DNA of 20,857 nt from assembly GCA_002418885.1 (NCBI GenBank), contig DIEZ01000009.1, positions 1-20,857 on the forward strand. Reading direction: 5' to 3'. The translations under genes were made by a program, and so were the position numbers. Source of the stretch: Syntrophaceae bacterium UBA5761 (GTDB lineage Bacteria > Desulfobacterota > Syntrophia > Syntrophales > UBA4778). Under the pieces are notes generated by a model. The model ran no database searches and was not told where the DNA came from. It saw only the letters and a list, made by a program, of their open reading frames with translations. This document shows, piece after piece, positions 1-7,299 of the stretch (positions are counted from its first letter, which is position 1; every line of letters begins with the position of its first letter).

Positions 1-46
1 GTCCACGATGTCCTGGCACGAAAACCTGTCCACGATGTCGTGGCAC
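1..46. repeat. Two tandem copies of a palindrome-bearing 19-bp repeat
   Basis: Copies lie at 1-19 and 28-46, with a 27-bp period and an 8-base spacer. The second copy reads GTCCACGATGTCGTGGCAC; the first differs by one base. The second contains the perfect dyad CCACGA-TG-TCGTGG. The array may continue left of the window. It could be an operator pair or the end of a dispersed or tandem repeat; no gene explains it. Confidence 0.6.
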
Positions 47-96
47 TCAACAATTAGGGCCTATGCGATGATAGGGGAAAAGTGAAAGGAACTCAA

Positions 97-129
97 ATGA
101 AATTCGCCGTTATGGGCTGTCTCGGTTGA
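97..129 (+). other. Possible 10-codon leader peptide, or start of a UGA-containing ORF
   Basis: An ATG at 97 has a good ribosome binding site (AAAGGA at 85-90, six bases upstream). It encodes MKFAVMGCLG and then meets TGA at 127. The same frame continues with KYPDTVGAKRQLEDSIC, a second TGA at 181, and 16 more codons to TAA at 232. Read as selenocysteine, the first TGA would give a CxxU motif. It may equally be a leader peptide, a decayed gene or chance. Confidence 0.2.
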
Positions 130-189
130 AAATATCCGGACACCGTGGGAGCAAAAAGGCAACTGGAGGACAGTATCTGCTGACACTAC

Positions 190-219
190 TTGAACCTGTC
201 GGCGGTCCGGGTGTATATA
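190..219 (+). promoter_or_regulatory. Possible sigma70 promoter of the DUF169 gene
   Basis: TTGAAC at 190-195 and TATATA at 214-219 are separated by 18 bases, about 38 bases before the start codon. The -10 lies in a perfect palindrome TGTATATACA (212-221) and is flanked by GCGGTCC direct repeats at 202-208 and 224-230. Assigned from sequence match only. Confidence 0.35.
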
Positions 220-256
220 CATTGCGGTCCATAATCAATGAGAGGAGAAGACGATA

Positions 257-1048
257 ATGCCCAATGAAGAGGTTAACGCGAAGATAGAACAATACATCCG
301 TCCGCTGACTTTCCCCGTGGGTGTCAAGATTTCAAAAGACAAGGATATTCCCGAGCAGTATAGGCGGCCGACTAAGTTGGTCGGCCACAGGCTCAACATC
401 TGCCAGGGCGTGAACATGGCCCGCCGTTACGGCTGGATGATGGGTTTTTGTCAGGAAGAGATGGCCTGTCCTCTTTCCATACCGATCTTCGGGTTCTGCG
501 AGGACCCCGATTTTGTCACCAGGGGTGAAATCATCCACCCCGATTTCACGGCCACCCTTGAGGCGGGGGCGAGGACGCAGGCCGCCCAGCCGAAGGCCCC
601 TGTCGGCTCTATCGGCAGTATTCTGGTCGGACCGCTGAGCCGGGTCGATTTTGAGCCGGACCTTGTCCTCGTTTACGGAACACCGGCCCAAATAGTGAGG
701 ATGGTGCAGGGTGCGCTTTACCGTGAAGGCGGCGCCATAGAGTCGAGGTTCTCCGGCCGGTGTGCATGCTCGCAGGAGTTCATATACCCCTATCTCAGCC
801 AAAAGTGCAACGTGATCATCCCGGCCCAGGGCGAGCGGCTGTTTGCGATGACGGCGGACGACGAAATGGTGTTTTCGATCCCGAAAAGCAAGGTCGAGGT
901 GGTCCTCGAAGGCGTCGAGGTTACGCATAAGCGGGGTGTGTCCAGGATTCCGACTCCCTTTTTTGGGCTTCGCATGAAGCCGGAGTTTCCGAAGCGCTAC
1001 GAGATGCTGGCGCAATTCTGCGGCCTAGGGACCGAGGAGGGAAAGTAG
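257..1048 (+). CDS. DUF169 family protein
   Basis: This 263-residue protein shows the DUF169 pattern: PVGVKI near residues 20-25, then CQGVNMARRYGW at 49-60 and conserved cysteines at 49, 65, 71 and 81. There is no signal peptide or membrane segment, so it is probably cytosolic. DUF169 proteins are common in anaerobic archaea and bacteria and have no settled biochemical role; the cysteines could suit a metal or redox centre, which is inference. The ATG at 257 follows a GAGGAG-type ribosome binding site at a normal distance. It appears monocistronic: 210 bases separate it from cfa, which has its own promoter. Family assignment is firm; function is unknown. Confidence 0.85.
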   Translation: MPNEEVNAKIEQYIRPLTFPVGVKISKDKDIPEQYRRPTKLVGHRLNICQGVNMARRYGWMMGFCQEEMACPLSIPIFGFCEDPDFVTRGEIIHPDFTATLEAGARTQAAQPKAPVGSIGSILVGPLSRVDFEPDLVLVYGTPAQIVRMVQGALYREGGAIESRFSGRCACSQEFIYPYLSQKCNVIIPAQGERLFAMTADDEMVFSIPKSKVEVVLEGVEVTHKRGVSRIPTPFFGLRMKPEFPKRYEMLAQFCGLGTEEGK

Positions 1049-1089
1049 GAAAGACAGACGGGCACACAATTTTTATTTGCCTCATGGCG

Positions 1090-1118
1090 TTGCAAAGCCT
1101 CCAGCGGGAAGTTATACT
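1090..1118 (+). promoter_or_regulatory. Sigma70-type promoter upstream of cfa
   Basis: TTGCAA (1090-1095) and TATACT (1113-1118) are separated by 17 bases, a close match to consensus. It predicts a start near 1125 and an untranslated leader of about 130 bases before cfa. In this leader I see no terminator or strong hairpin. Confidence 0.5.
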
Positions 1119-1258
1119 TAAAAACAGGTAAGCTGCAGTGAAACATAGTCGCCTCTTTTTTGTCTTGCCGAGGAAGGACAGGGCGTAACGCTCGCGGTCA
1201 TTGGGTCGTTATGAGGTGCCGGGCTTAGCGCCTTGACCGCTTTGGGCTGCGTGGGCTT

Positions 1259-2365
1259 ATGCAAAAGGAGAAGCTCTTTATTGAAGAGATATTGTCTCAG
1301 GCCGGCGTAACGATAAACGGTACGAGGCCGGAGGACATCAGGGTCAAGGACGACCGCTTCTACGGGAGGGTCCTGAGTGACGGGAGCCTGGGGCTGGGTG
1401 AATCCTACATGGAAGGCTGGTGGGAGTGCGGTCGACTTGACGAGCTCTTCTACCGTATCTTAAAGGCGCATCTTGATGAGAAAGTCAAAGTAAAGTTCGC
1501 AGACCTGTCGTCACTCTTTCTTTCTTTCGTCAATAAACAATCAAAGTCGAGGTCACGGATCGTCGCGGATCGACACTACAATCTCGGAAACGACCTGTTC
1601 CATTCTTTCCTTGACCCTTACAATCAATACAGCTGTGCTTATTTCGACGGGGTTGATGACCTGAATTCGGCGCAGGTCAAGAAGCTTGACCTGATCTGTC
1701 GAAAAATGGCGCTCAAACAGGGGGACCGGGTCCTTGACATCGGCTGCGGATGGGGGGGATTTGCCCGTTACGCCGCAGAATATTACGGGTGCAGGGTAAC
1801 CGCAGTTAACATCGCCCGTGAACAGATCGACTATGCAAGGGAGTTTTGCCGGTCACTGCCGGTGGAAATTGTGGAATGCGATTATCGAGATATACGGGGA
1901 ACTTTCAACAAGGTAGTTTCTATAGGCATGTTCGAGCATGTGGGACGAAAAAACTACCGGGAATTTATGAGCGTGGTATACCGCTGTCTGGATGACGATG
2001 GTATCTTCCTTCTCCAGACGATCGGTAACAACCAATCCTTCGAGAGAGGCGACGAGTGGATCGACAAATACATCTTTCCTAACGGTCAACTGCCGAGTGT
2101 CGCCTGGATCGGCCAGGCGGTTGAGGGGCTCTTCGTCATGGAAGATTGGCATAATCTGGGTCCTCATTACGACAGGACCCTCATGGCCTGGAATGAAAAT
2201 TTTCAGAGGGCCTGGCCCGACCTGAGGTCCCGACATGACGAGAAGTTCAAGCGGATGTGGGAGTATTACCTCCTTTCCTGTGCCGGTGCTTTTCGGGCGC
2301 GGCGGATTCAGCTCTGGCAGATCGTATTTACCAAACGAGGCGCGCACCAACCGACTTGCCGGTAA
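1259..2365 (+). CDS. cfa: Cyclopropane-fatty-acyl-phospholipid synthase
   Basis: It transfers a methylene group from S-adenosylmethionine to double bonds of membrane phospholipid acyl chains, acting at the inner membrane surface. The 368-residue protein is collinear with E. coli Cfa: SLGLGESYMEGWWE at 43-56, active-site-type YSCAYF at 124-129 (Cys126), SAM-binding VLDIGCGWGG at 158-167, FEHVG at 225-229, and the C-terminal CAGAFRAR. By alignment from memory, Cys126, Glu226, Ile255 and Tyr304 match bicarbonate-site residues of E. coli Cfa, but position 253 is Gln where E. coli has His266. The ATG at 1259 lacks a good ribosome binding site, yet the N-terminus aligns with the family. High similarity to enteric Cfa could suggest transfer, but this is unproven. 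Confidence 0.95.
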   Translation: MQKEKLFIEEILSQAGVTINGTRPEDIRVKDDRFYGRVLSDGSLGLGESYMEGWWECGRLDELFYRILKAHLDEKVKVKFADLSSLFLSFVNKQSKSRSRIVADRHYNLGNDLFHSFLDPYNQYSCAYFDGVDDLNSAQVKKLDLICRKMALKQGDRVLDIGCGWGGFARYAAEYYGCRVTAVNIAREQIDYAREFCRSLPVEIVECDYRDIRGTFNKVVSIGMFEHVGRKNYREFMSVVYRCLDDDGIFLLQTIGNNQSFERGDEWIDKYIFPNGQLPSVAWIGQAVEGLFVMEDWHNLGPHYDRTLMAWNENFQRAWPDLRSRHDEKFKRMWEYYLLSCAGAFRARRIQLWQIVFTKRGAHQPTCR

Positions 2366-2469
2366 AAACACTTCGAAGGTAAATGGTTTTCCCCTTAAAC
2401 AGGAGAGGTTGCGGGCGACAGAATTGCTGTAACTGTTCGGTATTGCGCCGGAAAGGCGGCGAAAGATAG

Positions 2470-3552
2470 ATGGCAAATGCAATCGCATACCACGCAAAGA
2501 ATTTCGTCAGCGGTTATCGAAACATGTTTCTCCCCTATTTGAAGCACCTAAAGAGCCCGGGCGACTTCCATCCAATCGTCGCCTATTTTTACACGGACCT
2601 CAATTGCAATCTCAGCTGCGACTATTGCTACGCAAACGGAAGAGATATTTCCGGGATGACGATGGAAACGGCGATGGAAGCACTTGCCTGGTTGGAAGGC
2701 GTGGGTTGTAGGGTCCTCGCGTACATGGGAGGGGAGCCGCTCTTGCGTAAGGATTTCATCGTAAAACTGACGAGATATGCCGTCGGCCGGGGCTTTTTTG
2801 TCTATCTCCCGACCAACGGAATCCTGATGGATAAGGCCTTCATCGACGCCATCGGCACCGCCGGCGTGTCCGCCGTGAACCTGGCCGTGGACGCCGTGGA
2901 CGGTTATCCCGGCATACCGAAGAGTTTGAACCGTATCCGACCCCAGTTCGAGTACCTCGTCAAACAGGAAAAGAAGTACAACTACATAACTTTTCTTAAC
3001 ATTAACATCACGCGGAAGAATATACCCGACCTGAAGGAACTGACGGAGATCGCCCGCCGGTATGGGATCGCGACGGACTACCACATCAACGAACCCCCGC
3101 CGATTCAGTATGACACCTTCAAACCTGAAAAAGGTTCCTGGATAACCGAAAAGGAATATGAGGACATCGATAAGCTGGTGGACTGGCTGATCGAGAAGAA
3201 TCTCGAGGGTTACACGATGGTCAATTCCATCAACCACCTGAGGGCCATGAAATCTTTTATCCGACACGAGCCCGTACAATGGGAATGCCGGGCAGGGATA
3301 TTGACCATGGTCATCCGCATTGACGGTTCATTTGCGCCCTGCTTCGAGTTTTACGGCACCGATGAGGATTGGGGCAGCATACACAGGGGTCACAGGTTCG
3401 ACGTCGAACGCCTGACGGATCTAAAGGAGAAATGCAGCCGGTCATGTCTTTCGACATGTAACTTTCAAGTGTACCATTATACCCGGTCGGTCCGCCATGC
3501 CCTGCAATGGGTGGCGAAGCATGCCTACGGCCGTTTCTTCGGCGTCTCCTGA
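2470..3552 (+). CDS. Radical SAM protein with SPASM-like C-terminal cysteines
   Basis: The 360-residue protein carries the radical SAM cluster motif C46-x3-C50-x2-C53 within CNLSCDYCYANG, followed by the SAM-binding MGGEP at 86-90. The C-terminal part has Cys273, Cys291, Cys322, Cys326 and Cys330 (CRAG...PCFEF...CSRSCLSTC), resembling a SPASM/Twitch auxiliary Fe-S region as in peptide-modifying maturases and some heme or cofactor enzymes. It should be a cytosolic, oxygen-sensitive SAM-cleaving enzyme; the substrate is unknown. No precursor-peptide gene is seen next to it. It starts 104 bases after cfa and may be cotranscribed, hinting at a lipid or envelope substrate, but this is weak. The ribosome binding site (GGCGGCGAAAG) is modest. 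Confidence 0.85.
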   Translation: MANAIAYHAKNFVSGYRNMFLPYLKHLKSPGDFHPIVAYFYTDLNCNLSCDYCYANGRDISGMTMETAMEALAWLEGVGCRVLAYMGGEPLLRKDFIVKLTRYAVGRGFFVYLPTNGILMDKAFIDAIGTAGVSAVNLAVDAVDGYPGIPKSLNRIRPQFEYLVKQEKKYNYITFLNINITRKNIPDLKELTEIARRYGIATDYHINEPPPIQYDTFKPEKGSWITEKEYEDIDKLVDWLIEKNLEGYTMVNSINHLRAMKSFIRHEPVQWECRAGILTMVIRIDGSFAPCFEFYGTDEDWGSIHRGHRFDVERLTDLKEKCSRSCLSTCNFQVYHYTRSVRHALQWVAKHAYGRFFGVS

Positions 3553-3870
3553 CCGTGTGACGGTGCCGGTTGTCTTGCATATTCATGCCTGCGTAGTTAT
3601 CATGCCGGGAGTGAGCGCAGCCGGCGCATCACTCCGGCGAAAAACGAGGCGGAATCACGTCCGGCCTGCCCGTCACTATCTGCTTTCCGCCGCCTACCTG
3701 TATAAGGCGGTATCCGGTAGATTCAGCATGCCCTGGACGTCTTCGGGACGTCACCGGGGGCGGCGTTTTCAGGTTGCGGTCGTGATTTTGCGCTGTCGTC
3801 TTGATGAAGGCTCGTAATTTTGGTAGGTCGGAAACATATTTCGAAAGTTGAAAGAGGCGGGAGGAGGGTA
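3553..3870. other. Gene-free spacer with three tandem hairpins
   Basis: No convincing ORF is present. Three inverted repeats occur in a row: GCCGGGAGTGA/TCACTCCGGC at 3604-3614 and 3629-3638 (one bulge); CCGCCT/AGGCGG at 3690-3695 and 3705-3710; and GACGTC/GACGTC at 3736-3741 and 3747-3752 with a TTCGG loop. None has a T-tract, so they are not obvious intrinsic terminators. I see no clear promoter. Confidence 0.5.
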
Positions 3871-4758
3871 TTGCAGGAAATCAGGTTCGGAAAAATCGTT
3901 TTTATACCGGGACCCGGCGGGGGGCGGTATCCCTTCTGCAATTCTCTTTACATAGACGACGAGGTGCGGGCCGTCATAGACCCGGGGTCGGACGAAGGAC
4001 AGCTGAGGATGTTGCAGGAAAAAGGCCCTGTCCGAAAGGTCATCCAGTCGCATTATCATGAGGATCACGGGTCGTTCGGTTGTCTCTTTCCGAATGCCGA
4101 ATTATGCGTCCATAAAAGCGAAACACCTTGCTATCAGGGCATAGACAAGGTTCTCGAATACTATGGTCTTCGGGGGACGGAGTACGAGGATGTATGGCGA
4201 AACCTCCTTCTGCGGCGATTCAATTACAAGGTAAGGAAACCGACTTGTGAATTACAGGATGGCGACCTGGTGAGATTCGGTGAAACTACGATGCGCGTCA
4301 TCCATACTCCCGGCCACAGCATCGGGCATTGTTGTTTCTATTTCCCGGACGAGGGCGTTCTTTATCTGGGCGACCTGGATATGACAAGGTTCGGGCCGTG
4401 GTATGGCGACCGGGTGTCGGATATCGACAGCACCATCGAGTCCGTGAGGAAATTGATGAACATTCCTGCGCGTTTTTTTGTGTCTGCCCATGAAACGGGC
4501 GTGATAGAAGGTGATATAAAGGCACTCGCAGAAGAATACATTGCAGTGATCGAAGAAAGAGAGAAAAAACTGATTGCCTTCCTCGACCGGCCGAGAACAC
4601 TCGATGAAATAGTCAGTCAATGGATCGTGTATAAGAAACCGCGAGAACCCAGGCATTTTTTTGAATTCGGTGAACGGGCGTTGATGGTGAAACATATCGA
4701 ACGCCTCGAAAAAAGGGGGCTCTTGAAACAAGAGCGGATGAAGTATTCGTTGGTATGA
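3871..4758 (+). CDS. MBL-fold metallo-hydrolase with C-terminal winged-helix-like region
   Basis: With the chosen start the protein has 295 residues. It shows the metallo-beta-lactamase metal ligands: HYHEDH at 61-66, HTPGHSIGH near 145-153, GDLD at 167-170 and SAHE at 205-208. These bind two metals (Zn or Fe) in hydrolases of thioesters, lactones, phosphodiesters or flavodiiron-like enzymes. The last 80 or so residues (IEEREKKLIAFL through HIERLEKRGLLKQ) resemble the winged-helix tail of LACTB2-type MBL proteins. Substrate is unknown. I chose TTG at 3871, giving the N-terminus (M)QEIRFGKIVFIPGPGG and preceded by GAGGAGG, though spacing is short; an in-frame TTG at 3820 would add 17 residues of poor quality. 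Confidence 0.85.
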   Translation: MQEIRFGKIVFIPGPGGGRYPFCNSLYIDDEVRAVIDPGSDEGQLRMLQEKGPVRKVIQSHYHEDHGSFGCLFPNAELCVHKSETPCYQGIDKVLEYYGLRGTEYEDVWRNLLLRRFNYKVRKPTCELQDGDLVRFGETTMRVIHTPGHSIGHCCFYFPDEGVLYLGDLDMTRFGPWYGDRVSDIDSTIESVRKLMNIPARFFVSAHETGVIEGDIKALAEEYIAVIEEREKKLIAFLDRPRTLDEIVSQWIVYKKPREPRHFFEFGERALMVKHIERLEKRGLLKQERMKYSLV

Positions 4759-4840
4759 GCACCGACGGCCTTCGGCTTTAACCTCTTGCATTGCGGGGAG
4801 AGATTGATGTAGATGTACAAAGAGGCGAGTCCGGAGGACG

Positions 4841-5065
4841 ATGCGTATGGTTGTCGAGAGAGAGGCCTTCCTGAGGGAGGTCCAGAAGAAGTTTGAAGAA
4901 AAACTCAGAGAGAATGAGATATCCCTTTTGGAATACTGGAAGGAGCGGCTGGATAGATTGTCATCGATGAAGCCGGAAGGTATAGCGTCATTACAGCTTG
5001 AAATCAAAGGGATTTCCGTCATGATGGCCAATAGGATAAAGGTTCTCAAAAGAAAGAAAGAATAG
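4841..5065 (+). CDS. Small charged helical protein of unknown function
   Basis: Seventy-four residues, rich in Glu, Lys and Arg, with heptad-like leucines suggesting a helical or coiled-coil protein; no signal peptide, membrane segment or known motif. The ribosome binding site GGAGG at 4833-4837 lies only 3 bases before the ATG at 4841 but 9 before the in-frame ATG at 4847, so the true start may be 4847 (72 residues). The gene ends 5 bases before the HD-domain gene, so the two are very likely cotranscribed and may act together. I do not recognise a family. Confidence 0.6.
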   Translation: MRMVVEREAFLREVQKKFEEKLRENEISLLEYWKERLDRLSSMKPEGIASLQLEIKGISVMMANRIKVLKRKKE

Positions 5066-5070
5066 TCAAA

Positions 5071-5649
5071 ATGGAGAATATAGTAGATTTCATATTCGAA
5101 GTCGGCATGTTGAAGAAAACGCCGAGAACGGGGTTCCAGTTTCTCGGTACAGGCTGTGAGTCTGTAGCCGAACACTTGTTGCGGACGGTATTCATAGGTT
5201 ATGCCCTTTGTAAGCTCGAGCCGGGCGTCGACGAAAATCGGGTGATCAAGATGTGCCTGTTCCATGATTTGCCGGAGGCAAGAACCGGAGACATGAATTA
5301 TGTGAACAAGAAATACGTGACCGTGCACGAGGGGAAGGCCGTAGAAGAACTTACGGAGGGGCTTTTCTTCGGCGGCGAAATCAAGTCCGCCATCGATGAA
5401 TTTAACGAGAAAGATACCCGAGAGTCGATGCTTGCCCACGATGCCGATCAGCTGGCGTTGATCTATCAGTTGAAGGAATTAGGTGACCTCGGAAACAAAT
5501 ACAGCAAAGAGTGGATCGATTTCGCGGTCAGGCGACTCTACACCGACACCGCGAAGGGAATGGCGGAGGAGGTCCTCAAGACCGATTCCTCGCAGTGGTG
5601 GTTTAAAGACAAGAGCGACTGGTGGGTGAACGGGAACAACGGAAAATAG
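5071..5649 (+). CDS. HD-domain phosphohydrolase, YfbR/HDDC2-like
   Basis: The 192-residue protein has the HD metal site: His35 in SVAEHLLR, His65-Asp66 in CLFHDLPEA, and Asp124 in AHDADQL. This arrangement matches the YfbR/HDDC2 group, metal-dependent 5'-deoxynucleotidases that remove phosphate from (deoxy)nucleoside monophosphates. The motif ARTGDMNYVNKKYV after the HD pair is typical of that group. Cytosolic. It lies between the small helical protein (5-base gap) and a TPR lipoprotein (16-base gap), indicating one operon. The exact substrate cannot be read from the sequence. Confidence 0.85.
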   Translation: MENIVDFIFEVGMLKKTPRTGFQFLGTGCESVAEHLLRTVFIGYALCKLEPGVDENRVIKMCLFHDLPEARTGDMNYVNKKYVTVHEGKAVEELTEGLFFGGEIKSAIDEFNEKDTRESMLAHDADQLALIYQLKELGDLGNKYSKEWIDFAVRRLYTDTAKGMAEEVLKTDSSQWWFKDKSDWWVNGNNGK

Positions 5650-5665
5650 GCCTGGAAGAAAGTTC

Positions 5666-6448
5666 ATGATGAAAAACCTTAAGATTCCCGGAACCTGCCA
5701 TGTCGTGGTTTCTGTGTTCGTTGTCGTTTTTCTCCTTACGGGCTGCACGGCCAAGAATCCGCGATTGGCCGAGGTCTTTCTCGAACGCGGAATGGCTTAT
5801 ATTCAGCAGGGCCAGTACACTGCCGCTTTGAAAGAGCTTTTGGAGGCAAAGAAGCAGAACCCCGATGACCCCACGATCAGGTATTACCTCGGAATAGCTT
5901 ATTACACCAAAAGACTGAATACCGAGGCGGTTTTGGAATTCAAGGAAGCCATTTCTTTGAAGCCGGGTTATTCCGAAGCCCATAACTATCTGGGCATGGT
6001 TTACTGCGAAATGGGGCGGTGGGACGACGCGATCGCGGAGTTCAAAAAAGCGGTAAGTAATGTTCTCTACGAGACGCCGGCAGGCGCTTACAACAATATG
6101 GGTTATGCCTATTACAGGAAAGGCGACTACCAGACGGCGCTCGTGAGTTTTGATGAAGCCTTTACCAAAGACCCGAACACGTTGCTCGCCCCCCTCATCG
6201 AAAAAAACCGAGGGATGGTCCTGCTTGCGCAGGGTCGTGTCAGGGAAGCCATCAATCATCTAAAGAAATCACTTGAAATCGCTCCTGATTTTCCTGAGAC
6301 GCATTACTTGCTGGCTAAATGTCATGTTGAGATGAAAGACCTCAAAGAGGCAGAAGCTGAATTCCGTCTGGTTTTAAAGCTTGCACCCGATTCAGAACTC
6401 GGCGAGAAGGCAAAAGAGAGCCTTGCGGCGATCGCGGAAAGCCGCTGA
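5666..6448 (+). CDS. TPR-repeat lipoprotein
   Basis: 260 residues. A hydrophobic signal segment (about 11-25) ends in the lipobox LLTGC with Cys27, predicting a lipid-anchored envelope protein. The rest is six tetratricopeptide repeats, roughly 32-67, 68-101, 102-137, 138-171, 172-208 and 209-242, with TPR hallmarks such as YLGIAYY and NMGYAYYRKGDY. TPRs bind proteins; this length and layout resemble the PilF/PilW pilotins that help outer-membrane secretin assembly, but no pilus gene is present here, so that is only a possibility. Translation starts at ATG 5666 or 5669, 16 bases after the HD gene. Confidence 0.88.
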   Translation: MMKNLKIPGTCHVVVSVFVVVFLLTGCTAKNPRLAEVFLERGMAYIQQGQYTAALKELLEAKKQNPDDPTIRYYLGIAYYTKRLNTEAVLEFKEAISLKPGYSEAHNYLGMVYCEMGRWDDAIAEFKKAVSNVLYETPAGAYNNMGYAYYRKGDYQTALVSFDEAFTKDPNTLLAPLIEKNRGMVLLAQGRVREAINHLKKSLEIAPDFPETHYLLAKCHVEMKDLKEAEAEFRLVLKLAPDSELGEKAKESLAAIAESR

Positions 6449-6511
6449 ACCGCCGACTCCCTCACGGTCATCGTCGACATCCTTTTTCCTGCGGACTCAC
6501 GGAGCGTCAGC

Positions 6512-6540
6512 TTGACAGCAAGATGAAAATGGCCTAAGTT
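6512..6540 (+). promoter_or_regulatory. Possible promoter for the GerMN-EF-G pair
   Basis: A perfect -35 TTGACA (6512-6517) is followed after exactly 17 bases by a weak -10, TAAGTT (6535-6540), about 105 bases upstream of the GerMN gene. Sequence match only. Confidence 0.35.
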
Positions 6541-6646
6541 GGCGCGTCTTTGGGCGGGTTACTGGTAGCTGGATACGGCAAAGAGAATGGATTGGATAGC
6601 CGCCGTCGGTGGCTTCTTTGATTGATAACAAGAAAGAAAGCGGAAA

Positions 6647-7276
6647 ATGGGGAGTAAGAGAAAGAGACGTTCCGAAGAAGTAAGGGCGAAAAAGAAACGC
6701 AAAGGTATCCGGTTGTTTCTGTTGTCTGTGATCATGGCGGTCGCCCTCGGGTTTCTGGTCTTTGTCGGCATCAGTTTGTATGATTTCGTCGGACCGTCGA
6801 ATGAAAAGGGCGTCTTACCTAAGAAGGAAAACAGGCAGGCCGTCTTGTATTTCTCCGATGCACAGGAACGGTTTTTGGTCCCCGCAAAAAGACTTGTCCC
6901 TGAGGCGACGACTGCGCAAGGACGGGCCGAAGAGTTGGTTAAAGCCCTCATAGAGGGACCGGGGGCCGGACTCAAGGAATTGACGCGAACGATACCCGAA
7001 GGGACGAAGTTGAGGGGTATCCGGGTCGAGGCGGAGGGCACGGCCTTTGTTGACTTCGACGGGTCCATCGTGGACAGGCACCCGGGAGGAAGTGCGAGTG
7101 AAGTGGCCACTGTGTATTCGCTGGTCAACACGCTGACGCAGAATGTTCCGGAAATCAAGGCCGTCAAGATCTTGGTAGAGGGTAAACCGCGGGAGACCTT
7201 AAAAGGCCATCTTGATCTCGGGTATCCCTTGAGATTCAACGGAGAGCTGATAAAAGAGCAGTCACCCACTGGATGA
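6647..7276 (+). CDS. Membrane-anchored GerMN-domain protein
   Basis: 209 residues: a very basic cytoplasmic N-terminus (1-20), one membrane helix (about 21-45), a linker and an extracytoplasmic GerMN domain (about 64-195). Diagnostic segments are AVLYFSD at 65-71, GRAEELVKALIEGP, TAFVDFD and the YSLVNTLTQNVPEIKAVKILVEG block. GerMN domains occur in the sporulation/germination protein GerM and in many non-spore-formers, probably in envelope or peptidoglycan-associated roles; the ligand is not established. Nothing here indicates sporulation. The stop codon lies 23 bases before the EF-G gene, so the two are likely cotranscribed, an unusual pairing. Confidence 0.88.
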   Translation: MGSKRKRRSEEVRAKKKRKGIRLFLLSVIMAVALGFLVFVGISLYDFVGPSNEKGVLPKKENRQAVLYFSDAQERFLVPAKRLVPEATTAQGRAEELVKALIEGPGAGLKELTRTIPEGTKLRGIRVEAEGTAFVDFDGSIVDRHPGGSASEVATVYSLVNTLTQNVPEIKAVKILVEGKPRETLKGHLDLGYPLRFNGELIKEQSPTG

Positions 7277-7299
7277 CTTAGTCAGAAAGTGCCGGGAAA

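Noticed and set aside
14..30. TGGCACG-like -24 element of a sigma54 promoter in the left-edge repeats
   Set aside because: The -12 GC is not at the required ten-base spacing from GG in either copy.
6647..7276. GerMN protein as evidence of a spore-former
   Set aside because: GerMN domains are widespread in non-sporulating bacteria and no other sporulation gene is present.
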